Notes under the pieces: generated by a model
Seen by the model: the letters and a program-made list of their open reading frames with translations, nothing else
What the model was told of the DNA's origin: nothing
Database searches by the model: none
Made by a program: the position numbers and the translations under genes
Assembly (NCBI GenBank): GCA_003141195.1
Contig: PLLC01000054.1
Coordinates: 1-43,786, forward strand
Direction: 5' to 3'
Source: Syntrophaceae bacterium
GTDB taxonomy: Bacteria; Desulfobacterota; Syntrophia; Syntrophales; UBA5619
DNA length: 43,786 bases
Shown here: in pieces, positions 17,637 to 27,260 of the stretch
Numbering within the stretch: the stretch's first letter is position 1
Layout of the letters: every line of letters starts with the position of its first letter

Positions 17637-17689
17637 TTGACTTTCCGGGGCGATGGGATTGGCTTTGGCCCGATGTTTACGGAATGAAC
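17637..17689 (+). repeat. 53-bp leader motif, copy A
   Basis: Begins TTGACTTTC and ends CGATGTTTACGGAATGAAC. It aligns without gaps to 18977-19029 at about 40 of 53 positions. It lies 22 bases before the heptosyltransferase start. The two ends are best conserved and the middle least, as expected of a regulatory or structured element rather than a coding remnant. Confidence 0.75.
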
Positions 17690-17711
17690 ACAAGGGCGTT
17701 GAGATGGACCC

Positions 17712-18908
17712 ATGAATATTGCAGATCGCTATGGCAAACCGCCGCAGATGAGGCGCATCCTGATCATCCAGCTCGGCGACATCGGCGACGTTGTATGGTC
17801 GCTTCCCGCCCTTCAGGCCGTCCGCGAAGCATATCCCGGTGCGGAGGTCGCCGTTCTGCTCCGGGAAGGGAGTGGATCGCTGCTCGCGGCGGGTACATTG
17901 CCGCCGAAGATCTTCGAGGTCCGGAAAAAGCTTGGAGAGTCGCTCCGTCTGATCCGGGCGCTCCGCCGGGAGCGGTTTGAACTCGTCTTCGACTTTCGGG
18001 GGGACGAACGAGGAGCCTATACCGCATTTCTGACCGGGGCGCCGATGCGCGTCGCCAGCTACCTGTCGCTTCCCGGTCTGCGGAATCGGCTGTTCACCCA
18101 TCTCGTGGTGCCGACGGGTCTTCCTGTGGCGGTGGGTGCCGCCGACTCATCCCTCCATCTCCTCCAGGCCTTCGGGATCGAGGCCCGGAATGCCGTTCCC
18201 CATCTCGATCTTTCCGATGAGACGAAACGTCGAGCAGAAAAGATTCTCGCCGACGAGGGGATCGCCGCGGCTTCTGAATCGGCGGCTGTTGGAGACCCGG
18301 AAGTCTGTCCCGCCGATGCACAGGAAATGGTCCGGGGGACGAACAGCGGTTCTTTTCCGGTGTGCGGCGGGGAATCTCTCCGGATTCTGTCGACGGGTGG
18401 TAATGTGGGGAAGGCTTGTCCGTGGGTGACGCTGAACCCCTTCTCCCGCTGGTCCTACAAGGAGTGGGGCCCGGGAAAATGGGTGCGAATTATCGACTGG
18501 ATCGGGGAGGAGTTCGGCATGATCGTCGTTGTCGTCGGTTCCCCGGCCGAAAGGGAGAGGGCAGCTGAACTGGCCGGGGCCTGTTCGGGAAGGGTCTGCA
18601 ATCTGGCCGGAAAGACCACGCTTGCGGAGCTGGCGGGCGTCCTCAAGAAAAGCCGCCTCCACCTCGGCGTGGACAGCGCCGCACCGCACATCGCTGCCGC
18701 CGTTGGAACGCCAACGGTCACCCTCTACGGTCCCTCCGACTGGTGTTACTGGGCGCCGCCGGGGGAGCACCACCGCGTCGTCGTCCCCGATATGGAATGC
18801 GTTCCCTGCCATCGAAAGGGGTGCGACGACAGCGGGGTGAGCCGCTGTCTCGACACCCTAACAGTGGAGCGGGTTCAGACCGTCCTCCGTGAGGCCCTTT
18901 CTGCCTGA
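17712..18908 (+). CDS. ADP-heptose:LPS heptosyltransferase (GT9)
   Basis: GT-B enzyme transferring L-glycero-D-manno-heptose from ADP-heptose to the LPS inner core. RRILIIQLGDIGDVVWSLPAL near residue 14 is the WaaC/WaaF N-terminal signature; VTLNPFSRWSYKEW opens the donor domain; LHLGVDSAAPHIAAAVGTPTVTLYGPSD near 315-340 is the GT9 donor motif. At 398 aa it is about 45 residues longer than usual, the excess being a Gly/Ser-rich segment at about 186-236 between the two domains. Start at ATG 17712 is weakly supported; ATG 17748 is possible. The 53-bp repeated leader lies immediately upstream. Confidence 0.9.
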   Translation: MNIADRYGKPPQMRRILIIQLGDIGDVVWSLPALQAVREAYPGAEVAVLLREGSGSLLAAGTLPPKIFEVRKKLGESLRLIRALRRERFELVFDFRGDERGAYTAFLTGAPMRVASYLSLPGLRNRLFTHLVVPTGLPVAVGAADSSLHLLQAFGIEARNAVPHLDLSDETKRRAEKILADEGIAAASESAAVGDPEVCPADAQEMVRGTNSGSFPVCGGESLRILSTGGNVGKACPWVTLNPFSRWSYKEWGPGKWVRIIDWIGEEFGMIVVVVGSPAERERAAELAGACSGRVCNLAGKTTLAELAGVLKKSRLHLGVDSAAPHIAAAVGTPTVTLYGPSDWCYWAPPGEHHRVVVPDMECVPCHRKGCDDSGVSRCLDTLTVERVQTVLREALSA

Positions 18909-18976
18909 CGGTCCACTGCCTACCCTTCGAGCGGTTTCGCCGACCCCCAAGCCCGCGCTACTTTTCCATTTTTATC

Positions 18977-19029
18977 TTGACTTTCAAGGGTAATTTGATT
19001 AGTTTCTGCGCGATGTTCACAGAATGAAC
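18977..19029 (+). repeat. 53-bp leader motif, copy B
   Basis: Ungapped partner of 17637-17689: same TTGACTTTC start and CGATGTTCACAGAATGAAC end. It lies 16 bases before the MarR-type regulator gene and contains no useful open frame of its own. Confidence 0.75.
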
Positions 19030-19045
19030 GTGATGGAGCAAAGGG

Positions 19046-19441
19046 ATGTCCGTTCAATGGCCTGGTCTGCCTGATCGACTCGAAAATGAGGAGGCGCTCC
19101 GCATCTTCCGGGAGATCAACAGATCGCCCGAGATGACCCAGCGTGAATTCTCCTCCCGGCTGGGGATCAGCCTCGGCAAGGTCAACTTCCTCATCAACGC
19201 CCTGATCCAGAAGGGTTTTGTCAAGGTAGAGAATTTCAAAAAATCCAGCAGCAAAAGCAAATATCTCTATTGCCTGACCCCCAGGGGCATCGAGGAAAAG
19301 AGCCGGATGACCTACCTCTTTCTCAAGAGGAAGATGAGGGAGTGCGAACACCTGGAACTGGAGATACAGCGGTTGCGGGAAGAGATGCGGGAGTGCGGCG
19401 TCGATTCCGAGGAACAGGTCCAAAGCGGCAACAGGTTGTAA
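19046..19441 (+). CDS. MarR-family EPS-associated transcriptional regulator
   Basis: 131 aa. A winged helix-turn-helix covers about residues 15-85: EALRIFREINRSPEMTQREFS, then LGISLGKVNFLINALIQKGFVKVENF as the recognition helix, then the wing (KYLYCLTPRGIEEK). The C-terminal 40 residues (FLKRKMRECEHLELEIQRLREEMREC) form a charged coiled coil. This layout matches the small MarR-like regulators found in exopolysaccharide loci of deltaproteobacteria and relatives. It presumably controls the adjacent surface-polysaccharide genes, and the leader motif repeated in front of it and of the heptosyltransferase gene is a candidate target (inference). Confidence 0.85.
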   Translation: MSVQWPGLPDRLENEEALRIFREINRSPEMTQREFSSRLGISLGKVNFLINALIQKGFVKVENFKKSSSKSKYLYCLTPRGIEEKSRMTYLFLKRKMRECEHLELEIQRLREEMRECGVDSEEQVQSGNRL

Positions 19442-19602
19442 GGGTTAAGTAAATTGAATCATCAGATGGTACAGTCGTTACGGCAGGAGAATCCGGATGG
19501 AATCCAGGGAGCGGAGCTGTGACCAATCGGTTCAGGTCGCCATCGCTGGGACCGTTCTCGAACCGTATGGATAGATGAAAATAATTGGATCATTTTCATA
19601 GG

Positions 19603-20823
19603 ATGCCGCAATTGAATGAATTGACAACGAGAGAAAAAATCTTCAAAGGATTGAATCTTGGCATTCCCGCACTCATGGGACTGTTCATCTTTTTAAACCC
19701 TTTCCCTTACACGACGGCCATCAAGGAGATCTGCTTTTACAGCTCCGTCGTCATGATCCTCATCCTGGCCTGCTTCAGGAAGCTCGACTTCTCCTTCAGG
19801 TCGCCGCTGACGATCCCCTTTCTCCTTTTTGCCCTATGGGCCTTCATCGGTCTTTTCTTTGCCCTCGACAAGGGAAACAGCATCCATGATTATCAGATGC
19901 ATCTACTGAAATACATGGTGTTTTATTACATTCTGATCAATTATTTCCATTCCAGGGAGCGCCTTTCTTATCTTTCGTGGATCATCATTGTCTCCGCCAC
20001 CCTGTTTTCCATAGGGGAGATCGTCTACTTTTACGGGATTCTCGGCCACACTCTGTCTACAAAGCTGGTGACGGGGCTCCCTGAAGTGGCGGTCAACTGG
20101 GTCGGCATTATTGCGCTTCCCGCCGCAATCTTTTCCCTCCACAACATCATTGCCGAGAACCGACTGCACGTGAAGGCAGCTTCCGTCATCTGCCTCTTCT
20201 CCACATTGGTCATATGCATTCTGACGCAGGCGCGCAGCGCCGTATTGGCCCTGTTTCTATCGGTCATCATCCTGTGTTTCAAGAACAAGAAAATCATGGT
20301 CGCCTGCCTGGGAATCGTATTGATTTTCACGACGATGACCTCGATCAGGGACCGTTTTACCAGCGAGGACCCGATTAGCGCATTGCGACTGGGCATACAT
20401 TATGTCACATATGAAATCATAAAGGATTACCCCATCATGGGCATAGGCTTCGGAATGGAAACCTACGGCAGCGGAAAGTACATCGATCTTGAGGCCTATA
20501 ACAAACGAATCCCCGAAAAATACAGGGGCTATATCTACACGGATCCTCATTCAATGCCGTTCAGCATCGCCGTGCGGACCGGTCTGATCGGGCTCGTCCT
20601 GTTCCTTTATATATTGTTTGCGTCTTTTAAGATGAGCTGGATCTCGATCAGGCAGGGGAAGGATGATCATTGGGGAAGGCGTTTGATTTCCGCGTTTGTC
20701 GCGGTTCTGGTGATAGGATTTTTTGAGCCGTTCTTCAGTCATGTTCCGGAAGTCGTTTTTTATACATTGCTGGCAATGATCGCCATCGTATGGAAATTGG
20801 GAGATATCAGGGCTGTGCAATAA
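19603..20823 (+). CDS. O-antigen ligase / polymerase family membrane protein
   Basis: 406 aa integral membrane protein with about 10-12 hydrophobic segments. The WaaL/Wzy_C domain is recognisable: a run of helices to about residue 230, then the periplasmic loop with FTSEDPISALRLGIHY and IIKDYPIMGIGFGMETYG, the Arg/His-bearing region typical of ligases (ISALRLGIHY, PHSMPFSIAVRTG), then four more helices. It would join O-antigen to lipid A-core, or polymerise repeat units, at the periplasmic face of the inner membrane. Ligase and polymerase cannot be told apart by sequence alone. Start 19603 or TTG 19585; neither has a clear ribosome-binding site. Last gene of the locus. Confidence 0.82.
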   Translation: MPQLNELTTREKIFKGLNLGIPALMGLFIFLNPFPYTTAIKEICFYSSVVMILILACFRKLDFSFRSPLTIPFLLFALWAFIGLFFALDKGNSIHDYQMHLLKYMVFYYILINYFHSRERLSYLSWIIIVSATLFSIGEIVYFYGILGHTLSTKLVTGLPEVAVNWVGIIALPAAIFSLHNIIAENRLHVKAASVICLFSTLVICILTQARSAVLALFLSVIILCFKNKKIMVACLGIVLIFTTMTSIRDRFTSEDPISALRLGIHYVTYEIIKDYPIMGIGFGMETYGSGKYIDLEAYNKRIPEKYRGYIYTDPHSMPFSIAVRTGLIGLVLFLYILFASFKMSWISIRQGKDDHWGRRLISAFVAVLVIGFFEPFFSHVPEVVFYTLLAMIAIVWKLGDIRAVQ

Positions 20824-20984
20824 AAGATCCACCTCCGCGATCTCGTTCGGAATAACGCGCCACCGTGAGGCGAGGACGCCGCCACGCCGGTCCCGCTTCA
20901 AGGCCCCAAATACCAAAGGCATCGTTCTTTATTTTCGCGGCAACGATGGCAGCCTGCGGACCTGTGGCGTCGTGGCCGGGGATT

Positions 20985-22676
<1,692 letters not shown>

Positions 22677-22840
22677 ATCTGCAATTTCCTTTCTTCAACT
22701 CTGAGTCGATCGAACCAGGATATCCTGCTTTTCTCAAGCCTATCGATTCGAACCGCTATGATGTTGTTAGCACATTTTGGGCCGGAATTCCGCCATTTTT
22801 ATTCTTCGGCGCGGCAGAAACCGCGGTACATGAAAACGGG

Positions 22841-22869
22841 TGCAAAAACGGTTCGATCCGGCGTATAAT
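22841..22869 (+). promoter_or_regulatory. Likely promoter of the dehydratase-like gene
   Basis: A perfect TATAAT at 22864-22869 stands 17 bases after a weak -35 (TGCAAA, 22841-22846). Transcription would start near 22876, giving a 60-base leader with GGGAGG before the ATG at 22937. Confidence 0.5.
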
Positions 22870-22936
22870 ACCATCACCACAGGAGGGCTGAGTTGGAAGG
22901 TCTCACGGAAAACAAATACCGGACGGGAGGTTCACC

Positions 22937-24385
22937 ATGATGATGACGGGAAGTCGGTACGAGGAGAGTCTGAGAAGACTGGACCTGAAGGTTTATCTCT
23001 TCGGAGAGAGGGTCCAAAACGTCGTGGACCACCCGCTGATCCGGCCGTCGATGAACGCCGTCGCGTTGACCTACGACCTCGCCCACCGGCCGGAACATGA
23101 GGAGATCATGACGGCCACCTCCCACCTCACCGGCCGGCGAATCAACCGTTTCACCCACATCCACCAAAGCGCCGACGACCTGGTCAAAAAGAGCAAAATG
23201 GGGCGTCTCCTGGGATCGCTCACGGGCTGCTGCTTCCAACGCTGCGTCGGGATGGACGCCCTGAACGCCCTGTCGATCACGACATACGATCTCGACGCCC
23301 GCCGCAAAACGGACTACCACCGCCGTTTTCTGAAGTTCCTGGAATACGTGCAGGAGAACGACCTGACCTGCGACGGCGCGATGACCGACCCGAAGGGAGA
23401 CCGCTCACTGCCGCCGCACGCCCAGGCGGACCCAGACCTCTACCTCCGCGTGGTGGAAAGACGGACGGACGGGATCGTCGTCCGCGGGGCGAAGGCCCAT
23501 CAAACCGGCGCGGTGAACTCCCACGAGATCATCGTGATGCCGACGGTCGCGATGCGGGAGGCGGACCGGGATTACGCCGTCGCCTTCGCGCTCCCCAGCG
23601 ACGCCCCGGGGATCACCTACATCCTCGGCCGCCAGTCCTGCGACACCCGGAAGATCGAGGGGGGGACGTTTGACCGGGGGAACCTTTTCTTCGGCGGCCA
23701 CGAGGCCCTCGTCGTCTTCGACGACGTCTTCGTCCCGTGGGAGCGGGTCTTCCTCTGTGGCGAACATGAATTCGCCGGCGGCCTCGTCGAGCAGTTCGCC
23801 TCCTACCACCGGCAGAGCTACGCCTGCAAGGTTGGGGTGGGGGACGTCTTGATCGGCGCGACACAGACGGCGGCGGAGTACAACGGAATCGCGAAGGCGT
23901 CGCACATCCGCGATAAGATCATCGAGATGAACCATCTGAACGAGACCCTCTACTGCGGCTGCATCGCCTGCGCCGCGGAGGGTCACCGGGAGATGAGCGG
24001 AACCTGGATGGTGGACACGCTCCTCGCCAACGTCCACAAGCAGAACGTGACCCGCTTTCCCTACGAAATCGCCCGGCTCGCCCAGGACATCGCCGGGGGA
24101 CTCCTCGTCACCCTGCCTTCGGAAAAGGACCTGAAAGCCCCGGAGACCGGCCGCTGGCTGGAGAAATACTGCCGGGGCCGGGCCGACGTCCCGGCGGAAC
24201 ACCGGATGCGGATCCTCCGGCTGATCGAAAACCTGACGCTGGGGGCGGCGGCCGTCGGCTACCTGACGGAATCGATGCACGGGGCGGGCTCGCCGCAGGC
24301 GCAGCGGGTCATGATCGCCCGCGAGGTGAACCTGAAGGAAAAACAGGCGGCGGCGAAGCGCCTCTGCGGCATCCCGGAGGAATAA
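22937..24385 (+). CDS. 4-hydroxybutyryl-CoA dehydratase-like flavin/Fe-S protein
   Basis: 482 aa, HpaB/AbfD superfamily. AbfD converts 4-hydroxybutyryl-CoA to crotonyl-CoA by radical dehydration using FAD and a [4Fe-4S] cluster bound by Cys99, Cys103, His292 and Cys299. Here TGCCFQRC puts Cys at 99 and 103, Thr190 is kept, and the Glu257, His292 and Tyr296 equivalents are E256, H291 and Y295. The Cys299-Lys300 equivalents are C297-K298: the loop reads HRQSYACK, one residue shorter between Tyr and Cys. TESMHGAGSP near the C-terminus keeps the catalytic Glu. So all ligands exist but the cluster loop is altered. Best guess is a 4-hydroxybutyryl-CoA dehydratase or a close relative acting on another hydroxyacyl-CoA. 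GGGAGG precedes the ATG. Confidence 0.82.
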   Translation: MMMTGSRYEESLRRLDLKVYLFGERVQNVVDHPLIRPSMNAVALTYDLAHRPEHEEIMTATSHLTGRRINRFTHIHQSADDLVKKSKMGRLLGSLTGCCFQRCVGMDALNALSITTYDLDARRKTDYHRRFLKFLEYVQENDLTCDGAMTDPKGDRSLPPHAQADPDLYLRVVERRTDGIVVRGAKAHQTGAVNSHEIIVMPTVAMREADRDYAVAFALPSDAPGITYILGRQSCDTRKIEGGTFDRGNLFFGGHEALVVFDDVFVPWERVFLCGEHEFAGGLVEQFASYHRQSYACKVGVGDVLIGATQTAAEYNGIAKASHIRDKIIEMNHLNETLYCGCIACAAEGHREMSGTWMVDTLLANVHKQNVTRFPYEIARLAQDIAGGLLVTLPSEKDLKAPETGRWLEKYCRGRADVPAEHRMRILRLIENLTLGAAAVGYLTESMHGAGSPQAQRVMIAREVNLKEKQAAAKRLCGIPEE

Positions 24386-24470
24386 AGGGGAAAGACGTTC
24401 CATCGGAAACGGAAAAGGAGAAGGGAAAGCAGCGGGGAATCATTCCGGAGATCCCCCGGAAGCGGGAGAT

Positions 24471-25352
24471 GTGGCGAAAAGACCTGAATCGCCTGGAAAG
24501 ATCCGGTTTATCATCGAAGTGCATCCTGTGGGAACGGAGGTAAAAGGGTTGCCGGATCCGGAATACCGTCGGGCCATGGATCTGTCCCGGAAGATCGCCG
24601 CTGAGGTCGGGACGCCCCGTTTCTATCTGGAGAGGGAACGGGAAGTGGCTCTCTCCCGGGAACTGTTCGCCGCCGAGCCGCTCGTCGCGGCCGGCATCCG
24701 GCTCGCGGAAGAACGGGGGGATTGCCTCGGCCACGGTCTCATCCACGTCCGGAAGGTGGCCATCGATGTCGGCGCCCTGATCCTCATCGAGGAAGGAGGC
24801 GGACTTCCCGGCGCCCGTGTCCGGCGTCTGGTCCTCCTCGCCCACCTGGCCGGCCTCCTCCACGACATCCGGCGGGCGGAGAAGGACCACGCCGAGCGGG
24901 GTGCGGACGAGGCGGCCAGACTTCTAACTTCCTTCCCGATTCAGGACGATGAATGCGCAGGGATCGCCGGCGCCATCCGGAACCATGAGGCTTTCCGTCC
25001 CTTCCGGACCGAAGCCGGCCCCACGGAGCGGCTCCTTTCCGACGCCCTCTATGATGCGGACAAATTCCGCTGGGGACCGGACAACTTTACGGAAACCCTC
25101 TGGGCGATGATCATCCCCCGCGGTATCCCCCTCCGGTCGCTCCTGCCCCGATTTCTCCCCGGTCTCGAGGGGGTCCGGAAGATCCGCGAGAGTTTCCGGA
25201 CGGCGACGGGACGCGAATACGGACCGGATTTCATCGACCGCGGCCTCACGATCGGCCGGAGGCTCTATGAGGAGTTGACCACTTCATTTTTAACGGACTC
25301 GCAAAAAGTCGAAGATGTCACCCTGCGCTTGTCGAAGGGTGAAGATAAATAG
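24471..25352 (+). CDS. HD-domain phosphohydrolase-like protein
   Basis: 293 aa. HVRKVAIDVG near residue 93 supplies the first metal His, LAGLLHDIRRAEKDHAERGADEAARLL near 126-152 the HD pair and a further His, and IAGAIRNHE the next metal ligand; DALYDADKFRWG near 200 supplies the last Asp. This is a complete HD set, suggesting a metal-dependent phosphohydrolase of unknown substrate. GTG 24471 is preceded by GGGAGAT. The last 20 or so codons and the stop lie inside a palindromic dispersed repeat (25292-25425), so the natural C-terminus has been replaced. Downstream is yjbQ. Confidence 0.75.
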   Translation: MAKRPESPGKIRFIIEVHPVGTEVKGLPDPEYRRAMDLSRKIAAEVGTPRFYLEREREVALSRELFAAEPLVAAGIRLAEERGDCLGHGLIHVRKVAIDVGALILIEEGGGLPGARVRRLVLLAHLAGLLHDIRRAEKDHAERGADEAARLLTSFPIQDDECAGIAGAIRNHEAFRPFRTEAGPTERLLSDALYDADKFRWGPDNFTETLWAMIIPRGIPLRSLLPRFLPGLEGVRKIRESFRTATGREYGPDFIDRGLTIGRRLYEELTTSFLTDSQKVEDVTLRLSKGEDK

Positions 25353-25425
25353 TTGACTTACTTCATGCTTCGACAAGCTCAGCATGACATCAACCCAGAT
25401 TTTGAACTTTTTTTACGAGTTCATC
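25292..25425. repeat. Palindromic dispersed element in the HD gene tail
   Basis: Core arms 25314-25344 and 25361-25391 are inverted copies matching at about 26 of 31 positions (each contains GCTTGTCGAAG or its complement). Imperfect outer arms extend to ACTCGCAAAAAGT and ACTTTTTTTACGAGT. The unit resembles the short palindromic repeats scattered through many environmental genomes. It provides the stop codon of the HD gene. Confidence 0.75.
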
Positions 25426-25445
25426 TTTTTTCAAAGGAGGAAGGG

Positions 25446-25841
25446 ATGACGTCATTCACCCTCAGAACGACCGCCCGGTGCGAAATGATCGATATCACGG
25501 ACCGAGTGGCAGCCCTGGTAAAAGAAAGCGGGATCCAGGACGGAAGCTGCCTTGTCTTTGTCCCTCACACGACCGCGGCCGTCACGATCAACGAAAATGC
25601 CGATCCGGATGTTCCGCGGGACATCCTGGCCTCACTGGACCGGATCATCCCGCTTTCCGACCGTTATCGACACGAGGAGGGAAACGCCGCCGCCCACATC
25701 AAGGCTTCCCTCTTCGGCGCTTCTCAGACGGTCTTCATCGAAAACGGCCGGCTCGTCCTCGGGACATGGCAATCGTTTTTCTTCTGTGAATTCGACGGCC
25801 CACGGACAAGACAGGTAATGGTCGGGATGACGGCAGGATAA
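25446..25841 (+). CDS. yjbQ: YjbQ/UPF0047 family protein
   Basis: 131 aa. VFVPHTTAAVTINENADPDVPRD near residues 37-58 is the family signature with the conserved His and the ENAD segment; RYRHEEGNAAAHIKASLFG supplies further conserved His residues; LGTWQSFFFCEFDGPR is the conserved C-terminus. Members form trimers and some have weak thiamin phosphate synthase activity; the physiological role is not settled. AAGGAGG precedes ATG 25446, so an upstream frame from 25353 is rejected. A strong terminator follows the stop directly. Confidence 0.92.
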   Translation: MTSFTLRTTARCEMIDITDRVAALVKESGIQDGSCLVFVPHTTAAVTINENADPDVPRDILASLDRIIPLSDRYRHEEGNAAAHIKASLFGASQTVFIENGRLVLGTWQSFFFCEFDGPRTRQVMVGMTAG

Positions 25842-25884
25842 AAAAATCCCCCCGGGGGCAATCCCTCCGGGGGGCATAAAACGC
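25841..25884. terminator. Bidirectional terminator after yjbQ
   Basis: CCCCCCGGGGG near 25848-25858 pairs with CCTCCGGGGGG near 25864-25874, with an A run before and AAAA after. It serves yjbQ and, on the minus strand, the former hsp20 gene. Confidence 0.75.
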
Positions 25885-25888
25885 CCGG

Positions 25889-26058
25889 TCATTCCGTCCG
25901 GACGGTGATTTCTTCACCTCGGCCTGCGGCGCCTTGCGCAGGGTCAGCTTGAGGCCCCCGTTTTTCACGACCGCCCCGATCCGCTCCCGGTCCACCTCAT
26001 CGGAGATGGTGAAGGCCCTTTCATAATCGCCGACGTCATCCTCAGCGAGAGCTTTGAA
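25889..26058 (-). pseudogene. Hsp20 small heat-shock protein, C-terminal remnant
   Basis: About 55 codons on the minus strand match the end of the alpha-crystallin domain: YERAFTISDEVDRERIGAVV, NGGLKLTLRKAPQAEVKK. The reading then shifts; adding one A to the A3 run (plus-strand 25909-25911) restores the normal ending KKITVRTE and a stop at 25889. The 5' side is cut at a palindromic repeat beginning at 26041, and no N-terminal part of Hsp20 was found beyond it. Confidence 0.75.
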
Positions 26059-26181
26059 GAATACCCCCACTTTGTCATTCCCGCGTAGGCGGGAATCCAG
26101 AAGGTCTTGAAAGGACTGGATTCCTGCTTTCGCAGGAATGACGATTTGCCGAATTTTAAGAGTAATTCAAAGCTCTCTCAG
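26041..26181. repeat. Composite palindromic element truncating hsp20
   Basis: Inner arms 26074-26100 and 26116-26142 are inverted versions of the widespread GTCATTCCCGCG...GGGAATCCAG repeat. Outer arms share the perfect inverted 12-mer TTCAAAGCTCTC (complement at about 26047-26058, direct at 26166-26177). The hsp20 homology stops at the left arm. Confidence 0.75.
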
Positions 26182-26293
26182 CATAGGCGATGCTCCGCCC
26201 CGGAAAGGCGTTATCGAAGGCCAGTTGCCTGCGGGTCAAGAAGGACGGAGGGAAAGGGGTTGCATTCCCGTCGAATGGCGCGAGATCAAAAAA
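26182..26293. other. Intergenic remainder, nothing recognised
   Basis: The rest of the 450-base gap between yjbQ and the inositol monophosphatase gene, the other parts being the terminator, the hsp20 remnant and the palindromic element. No gene or RNA is evident in it. Confidence 0.4.
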
Positions 26294-27085
26294 TCAGGGG
26301 TTGTAGAGGGGATCGGTCCGGGCGAGCAGGCGGGACATCTCGGCATGGATCAGGCCGTTGGATGCAAGGATGTGCGGAGAATGGAGATCGAAGGGAGCGC
26401 TATGCAGGTCGGTCACAACGCCCCCCGCTTCCTCAACGAGGAGCCAGCCGGCGGCCATGTCCCAGGGCATCAGTTTCATCTCCCAGAAACCGTCGAAACG
26501 GCCTGCCGCCACATAGGCCAGGTCGAGGGAGGCCGAACCCGTCCTGCGGACCGCCTGGGTGTTCAACGCCATCGCCTCGAAGTAATTGATATTGTTGTTC
26601 CGGTCCTCCCGGAGGTCATAAGGAAATCCGGTCGCCAGAAGACTGCGGGACAGTTCCGCCGTCCGGGATACGGTCAGACGCCGGCCGTTCAAAAAGGCGC
26701 CCGCCCTCCTCTCCGCGATGAACAGTTCATCGAGCATGGGGTTGTACACGGCGCCGAAACGGATCATCCCTTCCGTCTCAAGGGCGATGGAAACGCAGAA
26801 GACCGGATATCCGTGGAAGTAGTTCGTCGTCCCGTCGAGCGGATCGATGATCCAGCGGAAACCGAAGCCGTTTGCCGTTTCCGGGGATTCTTCCGACAGG
26901 ATGCCGTGATCGGGAAAGGATCTGCGGATCCGTTCCACAATCAGCGCCTCGGAGAGACGGTCCGCCTCGGTGACGAGATTGATCTCTCCTTTGTACTGGA
27001 CGGTATGGAGGTCGTCGATCCGCTCCCGGAGGAGCGCCCCCGCCTCGCGGGCCGTCGCCTCAATGAATTCCCGGTATCGATGCAT
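26294..27085 (-). CDS. suhB: Inositol monophosphatase family protein
   Basis: 263 aa Mg-dependent phosphatase hydrolysing inositol monophosphates or related sugar phosphates. GEINLVTEADRLSE near residue 40, ILSEES near 67 (metal Glu), WIIDPLDGTTNYFHG near 83-97 (the DPLDGT metal motif) and WDMAAGWLLVEEAGGVVTD near 210-228 are all intact. The start at 27085 follows GGAGGAGG; an upstream extension to 27184 is rejected. It is divergent from the RodZ-like gene. The symbol is by family; a role like E. coli SuhB in transcription is not implied. Confidence 0.9.
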   Translation of the reverse strand: MHRYREFIEATAREAGALLRERIDDLHTVQYKGEINLVTEADRLSEALIVERIRRSFPDHGILSEESPETANGFGFRWIIDPLDGTTNYFHGYPVFCVSIALETEGMIRFGAVYNPMLDELFIAERRAGAFLNGRRLTVSRTAELSRSLLATGFPYDLREDRNNNINYFEAMALNTQAVRRTGSASLDLAYVAAGRFDGFWEMKLMPWDMAAGWLLVEEAGGVVTDLHSAPFDLHSPHILASNGLIHAEMSRLLARTDPLYNP

Positions 27086-27260
27086 GGTCCTCCTCCTTCC
27101 CCAACAGAGTCGGGGCGTCATATCAGCATAAAAAAAGATAAAAAACCAGCAGGAACTGTCCCGCCCCGCATCTCGGCGCCGCAACGTCCCTCATCTTTCT
27201 GTTGCGCAGCCGCTGAAAGGGTGTTAGTAGTATCCGTAGTTTACACGAGGTAGGAAAACG

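Noticed and set aside
16437-18101. 554-codon open frame on the minus strand
   Set aside because: Antisense to two glycosyltransferase genes and the heptosyltransferase. The peptide similarity to another antisense frame near 18960-19030 only reflects the 53-bp DNA repeat.
22735-22775. GGTTCGAATC T-loop-like string on the minus strand
   Set aside because: No acceptor, D or anticodon stems can be drawn around it, so it is not a tRNA.
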